Shown here: piece after piece, positions 31,875-45,000 of the stretch
Numbering within the stretch: position 1 is the first letter of the stretch
Layout of the letters: each line of letters begins with the position of its first letter
Source of the DNA: Balanoglossus misakiensis
Taxonomy: Eukaryota; Hemichordata
DNA length: 64,000 nt
NCBI GenBank assembly: GCA_040954595.2
Contig: CM082585.2
Coordinates: forward strand, 8,928,001-8,992,000
Direction of reading: 5' to 3'
Program-made: the position numbers and the translations under genes
Notes under the pieces: generated by a model
What the model saw: only the letters and a program-made list of their open reading frames with translations
Databases searched by the model: none
What the model was told of the DNA's origin: nothing

Positions 31875-33044
31875 ACGGTTAGACCATTTGCAAATGTTTA
31901 TTAAGAAGCAATTGGACATGCATTTTGTACAGATTTTCATGGCTTTTATATTATTTATATATCATTCTATACAAAATGTTCAGAAATATAAAACATAAGT
32001 ATTTGCAAGGTGTTACATTACACAGCACTTCATACAGTTAAGCTCCCAGACCAAGCTGTCTTTCAGATTAATACCTATCAATTGGTAAAACTAAATAAAA
32101 TATATAAATTCTGACACTTATAATGCTGATATAGTTTGCATATTGAATATACATAATCTTAAAATATTCTAAATCTAGAAATATTTAGAGTGTGATATCA
32201 TTCCAAGATTGTCAACTGCAATTGTTTTAGTTTTGAGATGAAATTTATTGGGGGGTTACTATTTGTAAGTGTCACTGCAGAAGGGATATGTTTTAAAAGA
32301 ATTTATGCTGATCACTGAGGAAAAGATTTTGACCCAGAAACACATGCTGGGATCAAATGTACAGTATATAGATCTGACCACCATCTTCATCCTTCTACAT
32401 AGTATTTTTAATTTCCTTCTTTATAGTTGGATCTAACCAGTCTAATGCAATTTTGGCAGTTTTTTTTAATCCCAAACACAAGGTTCACAGAGTGTCTTTA
32501 TGGTCAAATGTTCTCTGTTGTAAAACTGATGAAAAAAATTCCAAATGCAGGATTGCTACATCAAACTGATAATCATCTTTTAGCATGGTGGAAGATCTAA
32601 TGTTACATGATATAAAATATCTCTAAATTAATGTGTCTTAACCCTTTGAACTCTGACCTTCCTGTGACCCTTTTTCATGCAAGAATTGATCGCTATCCCC
32701 AACCAGAGTTCAAATTTAAGTGAAAAACAATTTGAAATTCTCAATGACTGATACTTTGTGCATTCACTTTTAATGAAAACTGAATAGTCCATCTTCAAAG
32801 TGAATTCATACAGGGTTCAATATGGCAGAGTAGTTTATCTTCAAATGACTTAACTAAAATCTAAATCAGACAGTCCTGTCTATATGATGGCACTTGTCTA
32901 AACATCATTGCTTTATACAAAACACAATATAATGCATAAATATTGTCACTTTTTCCAAATTTGAGAGTGATATAATTCCATTCATTTTCATGCCTAAAAA
33001 TATCAGCAGTACTGCATACTGAAGTGTTATTAATTATTTTGATG
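31875..33044 (-). terminator. Probable 3'UTR and poly(A) region of the triple-CH filamin gene
   Basis: Reading the - strand past the stop codon at 33045-33047, the sequence is AT-rich and non-coding. AATAAA occurs on the - strand at 32244-32249 and again at 31897-31902. Either could end the transcript; the left boundary given here assumes the farther one. The proposed small + strand gene ends near 31.65 kb, so the two transcripts would converge tail to tail. Confidence 0.35.
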
Positions 33045-36000
33045 TTAGATCTCCTCCTGCCAACCATTTCGGTCGTTGGCTGTACTACTGGTCGTGGGAA
33101 ACTGCCTCTGCATTTCTTCCAGCTCTTCTCGTGTGTCGACGATTTTGATCTCAAATGGACTCCCCGGCACGTTCTTGTCAGACCACCTAACTGACACAGT
33201 ATAATCACCGACCTCCAGTGGATTGTATTTGACAAGAATTGTGCGGTCTTTCTGGTTGTCGCGCGTCATTTCCACTTTGAAAGCACCTGCAAAGTGTCAA
33301 GAATCGTTTTAGATATGCTGCGGAATTTCTTCAAGATTTCTGAAATATTAAAATCATCTGTGATTTGACTTTAACCTCACCAACTAACCAACTAACTAAA
33401 AGATTGACAAACCCATCTTGTGAAGAAAAAAAACAGCCTAAACGACCACCTTAAAACAGACAGAAAGTTGGTAATTACGCAAAAATTTCACCTTTTGGTC
33501 CGTGAATCCTCACTTTCAGCTGTCCAGCACCAGCTCCTCTTGTTTCACAAACAAATCTTCCATTGTAGGTTGCTAGGATACCGTGCTCGAGCCCTGGTCC
33601 GAAACATCTCACTTTAGTTTCATCGGGAGGACCAGCAACACGTACTATGAAAGGGCTTCCTGTTGGGGGAAAAACGACAGGAAGCCTAAAGTGTCACATG
33701 AGGGCGCTTTCAACAGCCACCTTTGGATCATAGTAGAAAATCGACAAGAAATAAACACTAACGAAAGTGGAGAATATATACCGTACAAAGAAAATGTCGA
33801 CTCACCGTTGATGTGATCGCCACCATACTTGATTTCCAGCATGTGTCGTCCTGATTCCTGAGGTTTCAAAGAGAGTGTGTAGGTCCCATCATGGTTATCC
33901 AGCACTTCAACGTCTGCTGTGGAATGGGGACCCATACACCGGGCCGTCAACTGACCTAGGGGTGGGTGGGGGGGGGGGGGGGAGAGGTTACAGTTACATG
34001 TGTGCACATTAGATCTGGTGACTTAGATGGTTTTGACAATCAAAAACAGCTGCTGGATTAAGATTCTGTATTCACCCACACACATAGGGTAGTCCCCATG
34101 TACTGTTGAGCAACTATGAATGTAACAAAATTAAGTTAATTTTTCATCCTTAAATCACATTTTAAAACATAAAAAAGTGACTGCGATACAGTGCATCTTC
34201 GTTATGGACCTCAAAATACATTTCCATGGCAACTTACCAGGCCCTGCAACCTTGGTATCTATGATGGATCGCATGGTCTGTCCCATGATCCCTTCTTTGA
34301 CGGCAGTGCCGGTCACTGTGACTTTGTCGGCGTTGGCCGTCTGCGCGATGGATACTTTGAATGGTGAGCCCTCCACCTGCTTGTCAGACCAGGTCAGATG
34401 AAGCAGATATGCACCTGAAATTTTGAACAAAATTTGGGAATGCTTATACAGGAGCAAAGTGTGATTTATAATTATAAGTTTCGCTTACATTAACTTTTTT
34501 TTGGAGAGAAAGCCATCAGCAGTATCTAAATGGAAGGTGATAGATTTTATTGTTAACAAATTTGATTCTTACCAGCATTCAGTGGGAGGTACTTAACCCT
34601 GTAAATATCATTTCCCAGTGGTAGAAGTGTTAAAGGTATATCATCTTTCAAACCACTCATCATACACTTGGGGTCACCTAAAAATGAAAAACAGATACCA
34701 ACAATAAAGTTCACTGGATGTGCGAAAGAGCTGTGGGTTTATTTCACAGAAGTGAAGTCCAAAACTTTTCAAACCCGAAATCTAAAATCTTTATCTACAT
34801 AGACTTCTGCCGTTACATTTTAATATTCTCATGCAAACCATGATCATTACTCGGCACTGTCTTACCCGGTCCAGCAAGCGATCCATCGATGATAAACTCA
34901 CACTCCTCGTTGACTTTGCCTTGCTTTAGACCTCGGCCGGTGCAGACCACTTTAGAATGGTCCACTGGAAGAACTTCACGGGAGGCGATTGCTGCATACG
35001 GTGAATTTTTAACAGGAAGCCCCGACAGATATATGTGGAGTTTGTGATCACCTGAGAAAAAGCAACAATCAGTTTCAGAACACGTTTTCTATTTTAAATT
35101 GGTGTTGAATCTTACTTCGTCATGACAACTTTAGACTTCAATTTTGATGGCAAGTGATATGCCAAAAACCACTTATGCAACATCATGGTCTAACAGCATC
35201 ACCTATGCTTGTCCATCAGTGGTTTGCATGATTTCTGCAACTCAACCCTTTCCCCTAAATGCTCCCCACCCTTACCCGGTTCTAAGATACACTCACCTTC
35301 TTCGTCTGGAACAAAGGATACTGCATACGTCCCATCACTTCTTCGGTCGATATTCATAGGTCTTCTATGGCTGTCTGGACATTCCACTTCAGCTGACAAT
35401 GCTCCTAAAAAACACCCCCAAATTGGCAATTAGCATAATATGTAACAAATCAATGTGGAAAAAAGCATATCCTTGTATAAACTAAACAAAAGGCACTGCA
35501 TGTAGCTGTCATTGAGGGCGCTTTAATGTTCAATGTACTAACCTGGGCCTGCATCAGCTGTCTCCAATGGAACACTGTATTTCCTACCAACAATCAGCTG
35601 TATAATTCCATGCTGATCAATATTGGGTATTTGTTTCCCAATCACTTGGATTTTTCTTGGATCAATCACTTTGGGGTGGAATGGACTCCCTTAAAACAAA
35701 AATAAAAGATACATATCTGAATATTACTGTAAACGTAAAGTTATGTCACATCAAGATTTTGAAAATATTCTGAAATAATCTAAGAAAAGTAAAACCTTGA
35801 ATGAAACCAAAGCAGTGATAGAGGTGCACTTGTATTGGTAAAACTGAATTAATAATTTTAAGAATATCTAACTTCTCTAGCATTTTTTGCATTCTTTTTG
35901 ATTACCTTGAATATCCTTGGCAGCCCAGGTCACCTTGACATTGAAGAGACCAGTTTCGACTGGAATGTAGGTGACATTGTATGTTCCATCAGCATTAGGG

Positions 36001-39000
36001 TTGACGCTACACTTTGCCAGAGATTTTGGCCCTGAAAGTGAAGCACCAAATGAATTCAATATTTACAAGTGGAGAATCTCTTAAATAATTGATAATTTTG
36101 ACATAAATTTTCCAACTTCCAAAACTTAAAAAAATCCAGGTGAAATTTCATTTTTTCCGGGAGGATATACTTCTCTAACATCAACAATGTCAAATATTGT
36201 GGTAGCCCTTTTGGACGCTCACCTTCAACTTGTACATTTAATGCACCTTTTCCACACCCCCTGGGATCTACACTGAAATAAGCTGGCTGGTCACACTGGC
36301 CCTTGTGCAGGCCATCTCCCGAAGCAGTGACTTTCGCGGAGTCAACAACTTCAAGCTTGTACGGCTCAGCTGTGGGAAAAGTAAAGCAATTGAGTTAAAT
36401 AATCAATTGGAGAACACAAACTCGAAATTATGCTTTAGGCCTAATGTTGTACAGGTGTTATGTGGTAGGAAGAATTTTAAAAGGTTAAAAAATGAATTTG
36501 TTTTCAACTTAAGTTAATAATGAAGTCAATGTAAACACACCAACATAAAAACTGATTAGCAAGAAAACAATCAGAAAATGCTGAATATTTTAGACAGAGA
36601 AAGAGATTGTCATCCAGAGGATGTCACAGCTACAAACAGACGGACATGTAGAAGTGCAGATGGATGCACAGATAGGTAGATAGAGAGAGATGCTTCAAAC
36701 AGACAGATGGACATAAGTGCAGATGGGTACCATAGACAGATGGTCAAACCAGACTGACACAGATACACATATAACAGTGGACTGATAGACTGACACAAAT
36801 AGAATCAACAAACTAAGAAGATACTGTTCAAAGTTATATAGTCCTGGAAAAGTCAGTGACATAGAGTTACTCAGACCACACCACTTTTATTTATGTTTAG
36901 ACCTGTTAGTACTCAAAACATATGTTAAAGTTTCTTGCTGTTTGCTGAAAAAAGAATTATGAATATTAGTATGTTGATAACATGTACTTTCATAGAAGTG
37001 TACTGGATTGTGCAATTAAAAAGAGTATGAAAATTGCTACATTGGAAAAATAAAAGTTGGTGTGTTGATATGTGACTTTGTAGATGAGTGAAATGGTCTT
37101 TTCCAGACTTAAGCCTCTTACCACTTAACACCTGTAGTTTCAATGGTGATCCTGTGAATGAACGCATGGAAAATTTGCATGGGAATTTGGGATGGAAAAT
37201 GACGACCGTGATAAAAGTATTCTTTTGAAGCGATGGTTATCACCATGACAACTAAACACTCATTGAATTAACAGATGATGTCATGTAAAATCATGCCAAA
37301 TGAGAGGCATACGATGAAACTGACTTCTAGAGAAAAATCACAGTTAATATATACCTACCAATATGAAAATGTATCACTGTAAAATTTGCGAATCACACTG
37401 ATCTTTAAAGTAACCAAGCAACCAACAGTAATGTCACAACACTGAGATACTCATCGAAGGAGATTTCTCACTAAGTTTACATGTCTAAGCTCATGTACTT
37501 ACCAGTGATGCTTTGGCCACCCCACTTGACATTCACAATATGCGATCCTGGCTCATTTGGTTTGACAGTCACGGTGTAGACGCTGCCTGTCTGCTCAATA
37601 GACACCGGAGAACGCCGGTATCCATCGGATACTTCCACGTCAAGTTCTCCCACGCCGGCATCACTGGTATCAACTGGGAAGGGAAAATAAATCATGCTGG
37701 CTTTTTTTATGTTTTTTTTGTGTGGCAGTATCCAATATTGAATACTTCTCTAATCATGTTGTTGTCCAAATGAATTTTGAAGTTGAATAGTTCTCTAATA
37801 AAAAATAATTTGTTTCAACCACAGATTGAGCGATGACAAGACTGACTGAGGATTGCCGCTTCACACAGTCAGAACAGGATCTTCAACAGGTAGGATTGAA
37901 GTTTAGCTTTATCTTTTAATATCAATCTCTTGATCTGGCTATGTTGTCCAAATGAATTTTGAAGTTGAATAGTTCTCTAATAAAAAATAATTTGTTTCAA
38001 CAACAGATTGAGCGATGACAGGACTGACTGAGGATTGCCACTTAACACAGTCAGAACAGGATCTTCAACAGGTAGGATTAAAGTTTAGCTTTATCTTTTA
38101 ATATCAATCTCTTGATCTGGCTATGTTGTCCAAATGAATTTTGAAGTTGAATAGTTCTCTAATAAATAATAATTTGTTTCAACTACAGATTGAGCGATGA
38201 CAAGACTGACTGAGGATTGCCACTCCACACAGTCAGAACAGGATCTTCAACAGGTAGGATTGAAGTTTAGCTTTATCTTTTAATATCAATCTCTTGATCT
38301 GGCTATGTTGTCCAAATGAATTTTGAAGTTGAATAGTTCTCTAATAAATAATAATTTGTTTCAACTACAGATTGAGCGATGTCAAGACTGACTGAGGATT
38401 GCCACTTAATTCACACAGTCAGAACAGGATCTTCAACAGGTAGGATTGAAGATTAGCTTTATCTTTTAATATCAATCTCTTGATCTGGCTATGTTGTCCA
38501 AATGAATTTTGAAGTTGAATAGTTCTCTAATAAATAATAATTTGTTTCAACTACAGATTGAGCGATGACAAGACTGACTGAGGATTGCCACTTCATACAG
38601 TCAGAACAGGATCTTCAACAGGTAGGATTGAAGTTTCGCTTTATCTTTTAATATCAATCTCTTGATCTGGCTATGTTGTCCAAATGAATTTTGAAGTTGA
38701 ATAGTTCTCTAATAAAAAATAATTTGTTTCAACTACAGATTGAGCGATGACAAGACTGACTTTGGATTGCCACTTCACATAGTAAGAACAGGATCTTCAA
38801 CAGGTAGGATTGAAGTTTAGCTTTATTCTTTAATATCAATCACTTGATCTTGTGACCCGAGGCATCGTCATTTCCAGGTGACGGGCAAACGATACTTTAG
38901 AGGCGTCAGGCATCCGGGTGCCTTATCAGCATCCTGGCGTTTTGTCTGCACAGTCATCGTTTGCACCATGCTACTGAAGTTGCCCGTCAGCTGGAAATTT

Positions 39001-42000
39001 GAATGCCAACGGAACTGCTTCTGACTGTGTCTGATGTCATTTGATATTGAAGAATAGCTTTTCTAATGTAGGAGTTTTATAGCTTAAATGTATATGGTGT
39101 AAAGTCCAGGCTGGGAAGAGTAGAGCAGTGAGAAATTGATCTCCATAGGACTTAATTGATAAACATCTCACCTACGAAAACAGCTTCTCCGCCTGCTACA
39201 ACTGCATCAGTGGCAGTCACTTTCACTTTGCTGGGTTTTGGCGCGAGGTCCGGCTCTGCAATAACCTCAAAGGGGGTGCCTTTCACGATCTGTCCATCCG
39301 CATATACTGTCACCTTCAAAAAAAAGTTTGTGATTTAGGATACAAGATTTCTTCACTTCTGAGATCATTTTTGCAGTATCAAATGTCAACATTTTGTTTC
39401 TCCCAACAAGCAAGATTTTTAACTCTACCATTTTCATGTCAAACAAAAAGAAAAAATTCCCGCATTTGAATGGTTGATCCACTCACCTTGTGTACACCTG
39501 CTTCTTTGGTCGTAAAACTCGCCGTTGCTTTGTTTGTTGAGCCTGGTACGGGTGATATCGTCACGGGAACAGACTTACTAGGTCCTTCCGCGGTGGCTGC
39601 CAAGTCCGCAATTTTCATTTTGCTGTCTGACGATGTAATGGTAAATGCTACCTGTGATGCAGGATGAGAAGATATAGGAATATCAGCATCTTGGACTGAA
39701 AAAAAAGCCCACTTTACATGAAATATGTTGGCTGAAATTCCTCACATCTGTCCAATTTACCATGATATTTCTATAGCAGGGGTACGGTTATCCCCTGACT
39801 TAATGACCATGGTCATAATGACTGTGATTTGACAGTGGTATTTTATCTGGAATTCGACCGGTAAAAGAACTGCAGCAATAATTTAAACATATATCCAATA
39901 CTCACTGGTTTTCCCACAGTTGTGTGTCTCGTTTCTGTCTTATCCACTTCGTGAACCGTCACGTTGATGACGTCCATACCGGCGAACCCAACCTTAACCA
40001 TCTCCGCGTATTTCGGTGCCGGCTTCTTGGCGTTCTGGAAACTGGCCGCGTACGCCATGACAGCGAGTTCCTCGACTTCAGGGGTGGACAGCTCCTGCGC
40101 GGTCAATGGAGGGCTTAATCCCAGCTTCTCGGACACTGCTATGCCTGTCAGCAAAGGAAGTACACACTCACTTAAAGCCTTAATGTGGAACTGTTTTAAA
40201 CCTGGGCCAAAATTAAAACATACTGTGCAAATATAGCCTCACACGCGAACACCAATATATTCCTGATACCGTGACGTGCATCATCAACAATTTTTATTAG
40301 CTGACTTGGACAAATGGATTGTTCTATATTTATAACTGACCAGTTTTGAAAGCATGCTTCCCTATTTTGACAATAAATTAACACGTCAAGCTTGATAACC
40401 CGGGAGCAATATTATCACCATTTACAAGGTGATACATGTAAAGTTCTGAATCGCAAACCAATGGTTTTAGAATACAGGTGAACATTTTTTTACACCTTGG
40501 CATAATTTGAAAGACATACTTTGCATTTCTCATGTAAAATTTGCCTGATAAGGCACTGTTTTGGTCTCATTTTTGTGCCGTTTGCATATGATTTCATGCA
40601 AACACAGGATCAAACCGGGTCAAAGGTATAATAACTATAAACTAAACCAGAGCCAAGAATCGTGACATTACATTGCTGCTTAGCCAATAATCTTACTTGT
40701 TTGGCTGTTACATTAGGGGACTACCGGGTAACCCCCTGGAAAAAGAGTTGGCAACTTGTTCAAACTGTGCGCAATCTGACAGAAATCAGTCTGACGAAAC
40801 AACGATAACCTGTTCTGAAAAATTATCTGACTGCACACACAAAACATTAGCAAAGTAGTTAATCATTAAACCATGTCTATGATATAACACTGAACAATTT
40901 TAGAATATCCTTTTTCATCCTGCAAAGTTTTTTGTTAAATTCTGGGAGTGTGATTTGTTGCTATTCTTTTGGTCATTTAGTCTATTCTACCCATTGCATG
41001 CTAACTTAGATTTTTTGTAAAACTTAAATTGATAGAGGGATCTGGTTTTCTGTCTGTAAATATCTTATGACTTACCTCTTCGACAGTTTTCAATTTGATT
41101 GTTTCGGTCGAGACTGGACCATTCAGGGCAAACATCACCGCAAGCGTGACTCAGTGCACATAGAGTTACACCATCATTCCAGTCAGACTGCAAAAAAGTA
41201 CACGCAATGTGATGATGAAAACAGCAATAGTTTCCCACTGAGAATGTCATTCAAACATCCTGAAATTCAAGATTCTTTTCTAATAGCACTCAGACAATTT
41301 ACTTCTCAAATTAAATATGAACATCACAATTTATTCCTAGTGCGATCAACCCCCCTCCATAATTTTCACACACAGCATATGCTTGTATATGACAAGTTGG
41401 AACATTCCATGTGGCTGTACTTATATAAAGTAGATTCTCGCACTCACCTGAAAATTCTGTACATTCAACTCGGGCGTGTGCTTCCTCACCCAGTTCAAGG
41501 TGGCGTACCATCCAGGGCTTTCTTTTTTCATGTAATACGACAGATAGGTCATACCACTCAGCTCATCAATGTCCTCGCTGCTGAGATCTTCCGGGGACAG
41601 AACCAGGGGGATGCCAAATTTGGTTTTGGCAAGGTTCATGGCTTTGGTGCAATTTGCCAGTCTCTCGGATCTGTCCAAAGTCCGCCAATTTGGGAATAGT
41701 CCAGGCTCACAATACTCGATCAGACCACTGAAAAATTAACAAAGAAATTAGTGTGTATTCAGATTAATGAAGATCACTAATTAAAATTTATTTTTGCCTT
41801 TCCAAATTTCACTTACCAGTGTTCAAGACAATTCATTGCTGAAAACACATCATTTGTCCAGAAGAGATGAAATATAAATAATCCTCTCTCTAATATTACA
41901 TTACTTGTAAATTCTAGTAAATTTTAGTGTTTTTGTTGTGTGTCAAAAACAGTTTCCTGGCTGACATTCCAAAACAATAAATAAATGAATGAATGAGTAA

Positions 42001-45000
42001 ATGAATAAATAAAAACAAACAAAAATAAATAAATAAACAGATTGCAGTTTCAATTTGACAAATTAAATCACCTAAGAGCAACGCCATCATTCCAATTTGT
42101 GGAGAAGTTCTTAATATTCTCTTCAGGTAGCACTGCTTTCACCCACATCAACATCAGCTTCTTTGGCGGAACTTTGACGGTCCGTGAGTCGCTGCCTCCA
42201 GCACTCATCTGATATCTTTGGATCAGTCGCCATACCAACCCCAGGATCAGCTTCATGTTGCCTTCCACAACATCCTCGTTACCTGTTGGATATACCATCA
42301 GTGAAGTTGAGATACTCTTTGTTTAATTGCTGATTTTTTTAAATCTTAAGAATGTTATATTTTGTGAACCAAATAACTAGTGATATAAGAGCTGGGATTT
42401 GGTGTAGACTCTTTCACAGCCGATGGTTTGCTGCAAGGTTCTGTATATGTTGCACACTGATGCATGATGCGCCCTCAACTGTTTAGGAGATGAAGCGAAC
42501 CTTTGGGCCCAAGCTCTTGCTGGCTTGGCCAACTCGCAGGCTGAGCTGGACACTCGGCCATTGAGGGCACACATTAGTATGCATCAGACATGATTTGCCC
42601 CCCCCCCCTTTCTAATTTCCCCCGTCAGGTGATGAAGGTCAGGAACTACTCCACCTCCATTGATAAAATCTGACAACTTCAAGGCAGCTAGGTCACATGA
42701 CGACCTTGAATCCACCTCAATGGTGACCTGATCTCACATAACATTTTATAGTCCACCATCCCATTTAAGACCCCGCCCATCAACACAAACACCTGTGGGC
42801 GGCCACCAGTTTCTGTATGAACTATCTCAGCGGCAAAATCCACAAATTCTCAGGACATAATGATCTTTAATTAAAACATAATGGCGCACTAGACCACCCA
42901 CATTGCGAAATATCATTCAATTCAATTCAAGCAGATGCCGTTTTCTACAAAATGTAACGGTATTAACAACCAGCAAAATAAATGTTACCAGCAGACCAAA
43001 GAATGCTTATGTATCCCCAAAATGGTCTTAATATTTGGGTTGCTAGGAGACTTGTGAATAATGGCTGACTACAATGAGACCTGCCTGCAGACATGTTGCC
43101 CGCTTTTGAATGCAAAAAAAATGTAGTCTATAAAGTGGGTACAGTTCAAACGTCAAGATGCTAGTGTGATCTTTTAGATCAAAGCATTAAAAAAACTCTT
43201 ACAGGAGAAGAATTCTCCCTTCGAACAAGTGATACTGGCCTAAGCCATGAAGTTAGATCCTCTGCAGACAAGCAAACAGCAATTAGATTCTTTTACAAAA
43301 TATGATCCATTTACGTCAACAGTAGTTTTTTTTTAACCCATTCCTATACCAACTTTAATCTGCACAGAAATAAACTCCCCTCTACCTTTAAGACATTCCT
43401 GAAGTGTGTGTCATTCTCACAGGCTGTCAAAACAAATGTGTGTTTTCTTTGAGAATATTCACTGGCTCCATTCAACTGTGGTGAAAATATACGCCCCTGA
43501 AAGACACACCAGAAATACATTTAACCTTTGTTTACACATCTACCTTATATGTTTGTTAGGAATACTGTGTGCTGGCAACTTTGACCTCTCTATCACTTTC
43601 ACTACAATTTTTCCGGGTGAGTTTGCATACTGACTGCAATTCTTAATGTAATTTCAAAGTTCTTGTGTAAGACTACGCCACCCTTGCAGATAATACCACT
43701 ACAACTGTGTTCTAAGAGTGATTTATTAAGGTTAATAATTCATGAATTTGATATTATATCGCGCCAGAAAGTAGTTCATTCTGAATACTAGTAAATGAAT
43801 GAACGGGCTGAGTGTTTATACACACTTTGATATGCATCAACCTTTGACTTCACCTGTGTCAGTACGTGCCACAGACACTCAAAGTAAGCTGCTTCTGATT
43901 GGTTCAAGTCTCTTTGGCTTATAACATTGACAAATACCAAGCACCCTTTCAAACTTAGAAACTTAGAATTGACAGCTGCGTGCACATATCACTGTACTTT
44001 ATTTTCAGGGGATTTCAAAGAATGTGTAAAAAGTGTGTGTCTGAGAATATCACAAATATATGTACTTTAAAAGAATGGATTCGAAGAAAGTCATAATCAT
44101 AGAATAAAAATCAATCTGACAAGATGTCCCAGATTATCAGATACTGCAATAGCCAATATTTTATTCTAATCAGTAATATGTCACATGCTTCTCATTCCAG
44201 TGGTTGTTTAGGTCTGGTAACCGTGATATGATAAGAATGCAGTTTTTTTTATCAAACACAATGACTACTGTGTAACAGATACTTGTTGTTTTGGGGTCAT
44301 AAGGTAGCTGACACTCGTACAGAGGTTAGGGTGAGAAATGGTTTACTTTGGGGCCTGTACATACATGTACCAAGGCGAAAGTAGCCATCTAAAGTGTCCC
44401 CAGGTTGTCGTTTGCTCTTGCTCATATTGGCTAATAAAAGTGACAGTTAAAATTGATGTCGTAATCATATAGTTGGTGTTCCAAAGTATTCAATGATCCT
44501 ATTATTACAAAAAAAATTATCAGGAAAACAAATAACAGCCAGGGGCTAAATCAATCAACACTCATATAATGTGTCATTAAACGGTTTCTATAGGTACAGA
44601 TCACTTAAGTGAGATCGTTTCAGGTCAAATTTGTTTATATAGACAGCAAAAATACATACAGTGGGTGATGAGGCATTTTCATATTGTATGGCATTCACCC
44701 AGAAGAGAGTGATGGTATCAAAAATGCATATATAATAATGAACTGATGATATCTTTCCTTCCATTTCTAGCAAAATATTATCACTGCTTTCATGATTGAC
44801 AGTTCAAAAGAAATTCATAAATGCATACTACATTTAGGAAACCTAATGCACTACAAGTTTTTATCTTCCTTATAGTTACCATGGAAACAGACCACCTGTC
44901 GCTATACCAGCCTTCACTCAGGAAATCTCATTTCCTGCTCTATTCCTTTCTATACCGGCAGTTTGAAAATTTTTAATCGTGTAAGAGCTTCCGCTAGTAC

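Noticed and set aside
37825-37889. The exon-like 65-base module of the tandem repeat as a coding exon
   Set aside because: All three frames on both strands contain stops.
37825-38820. Box C/D snoRNA genes in the 182-bp units (gatgaca...ctga)
   Set aside because: The C-like and D-like boxes are only about 10 bases apart, the C box is imperfect, and no terminal stem is present.
39360-39376. bantam-like tgagatcattttt
   Set aside because: Only the 5' part matches, no hairpin arm is visible in the 173-base filamin intron 6, and bantam is considered a protostome microRNA.
39652-39700. Alternative upstream acceptor (tttttttcag) for filamin exon 6
   Set aside because: Joining it to the exon 5 donor gtgagt gives an early stop in the required phase. 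The downstream acceptor catcacag keeps the frame and yields a normal filamin strand (VGKPVAFTIT).
41067-41699. 210-codon open frame on the + strand, the longest in the window
   Set aside because: It is antisense to filamin exons 3 and 4 and runs through the intron between them; the - strand translation is unmistakably CH-domain sequence.
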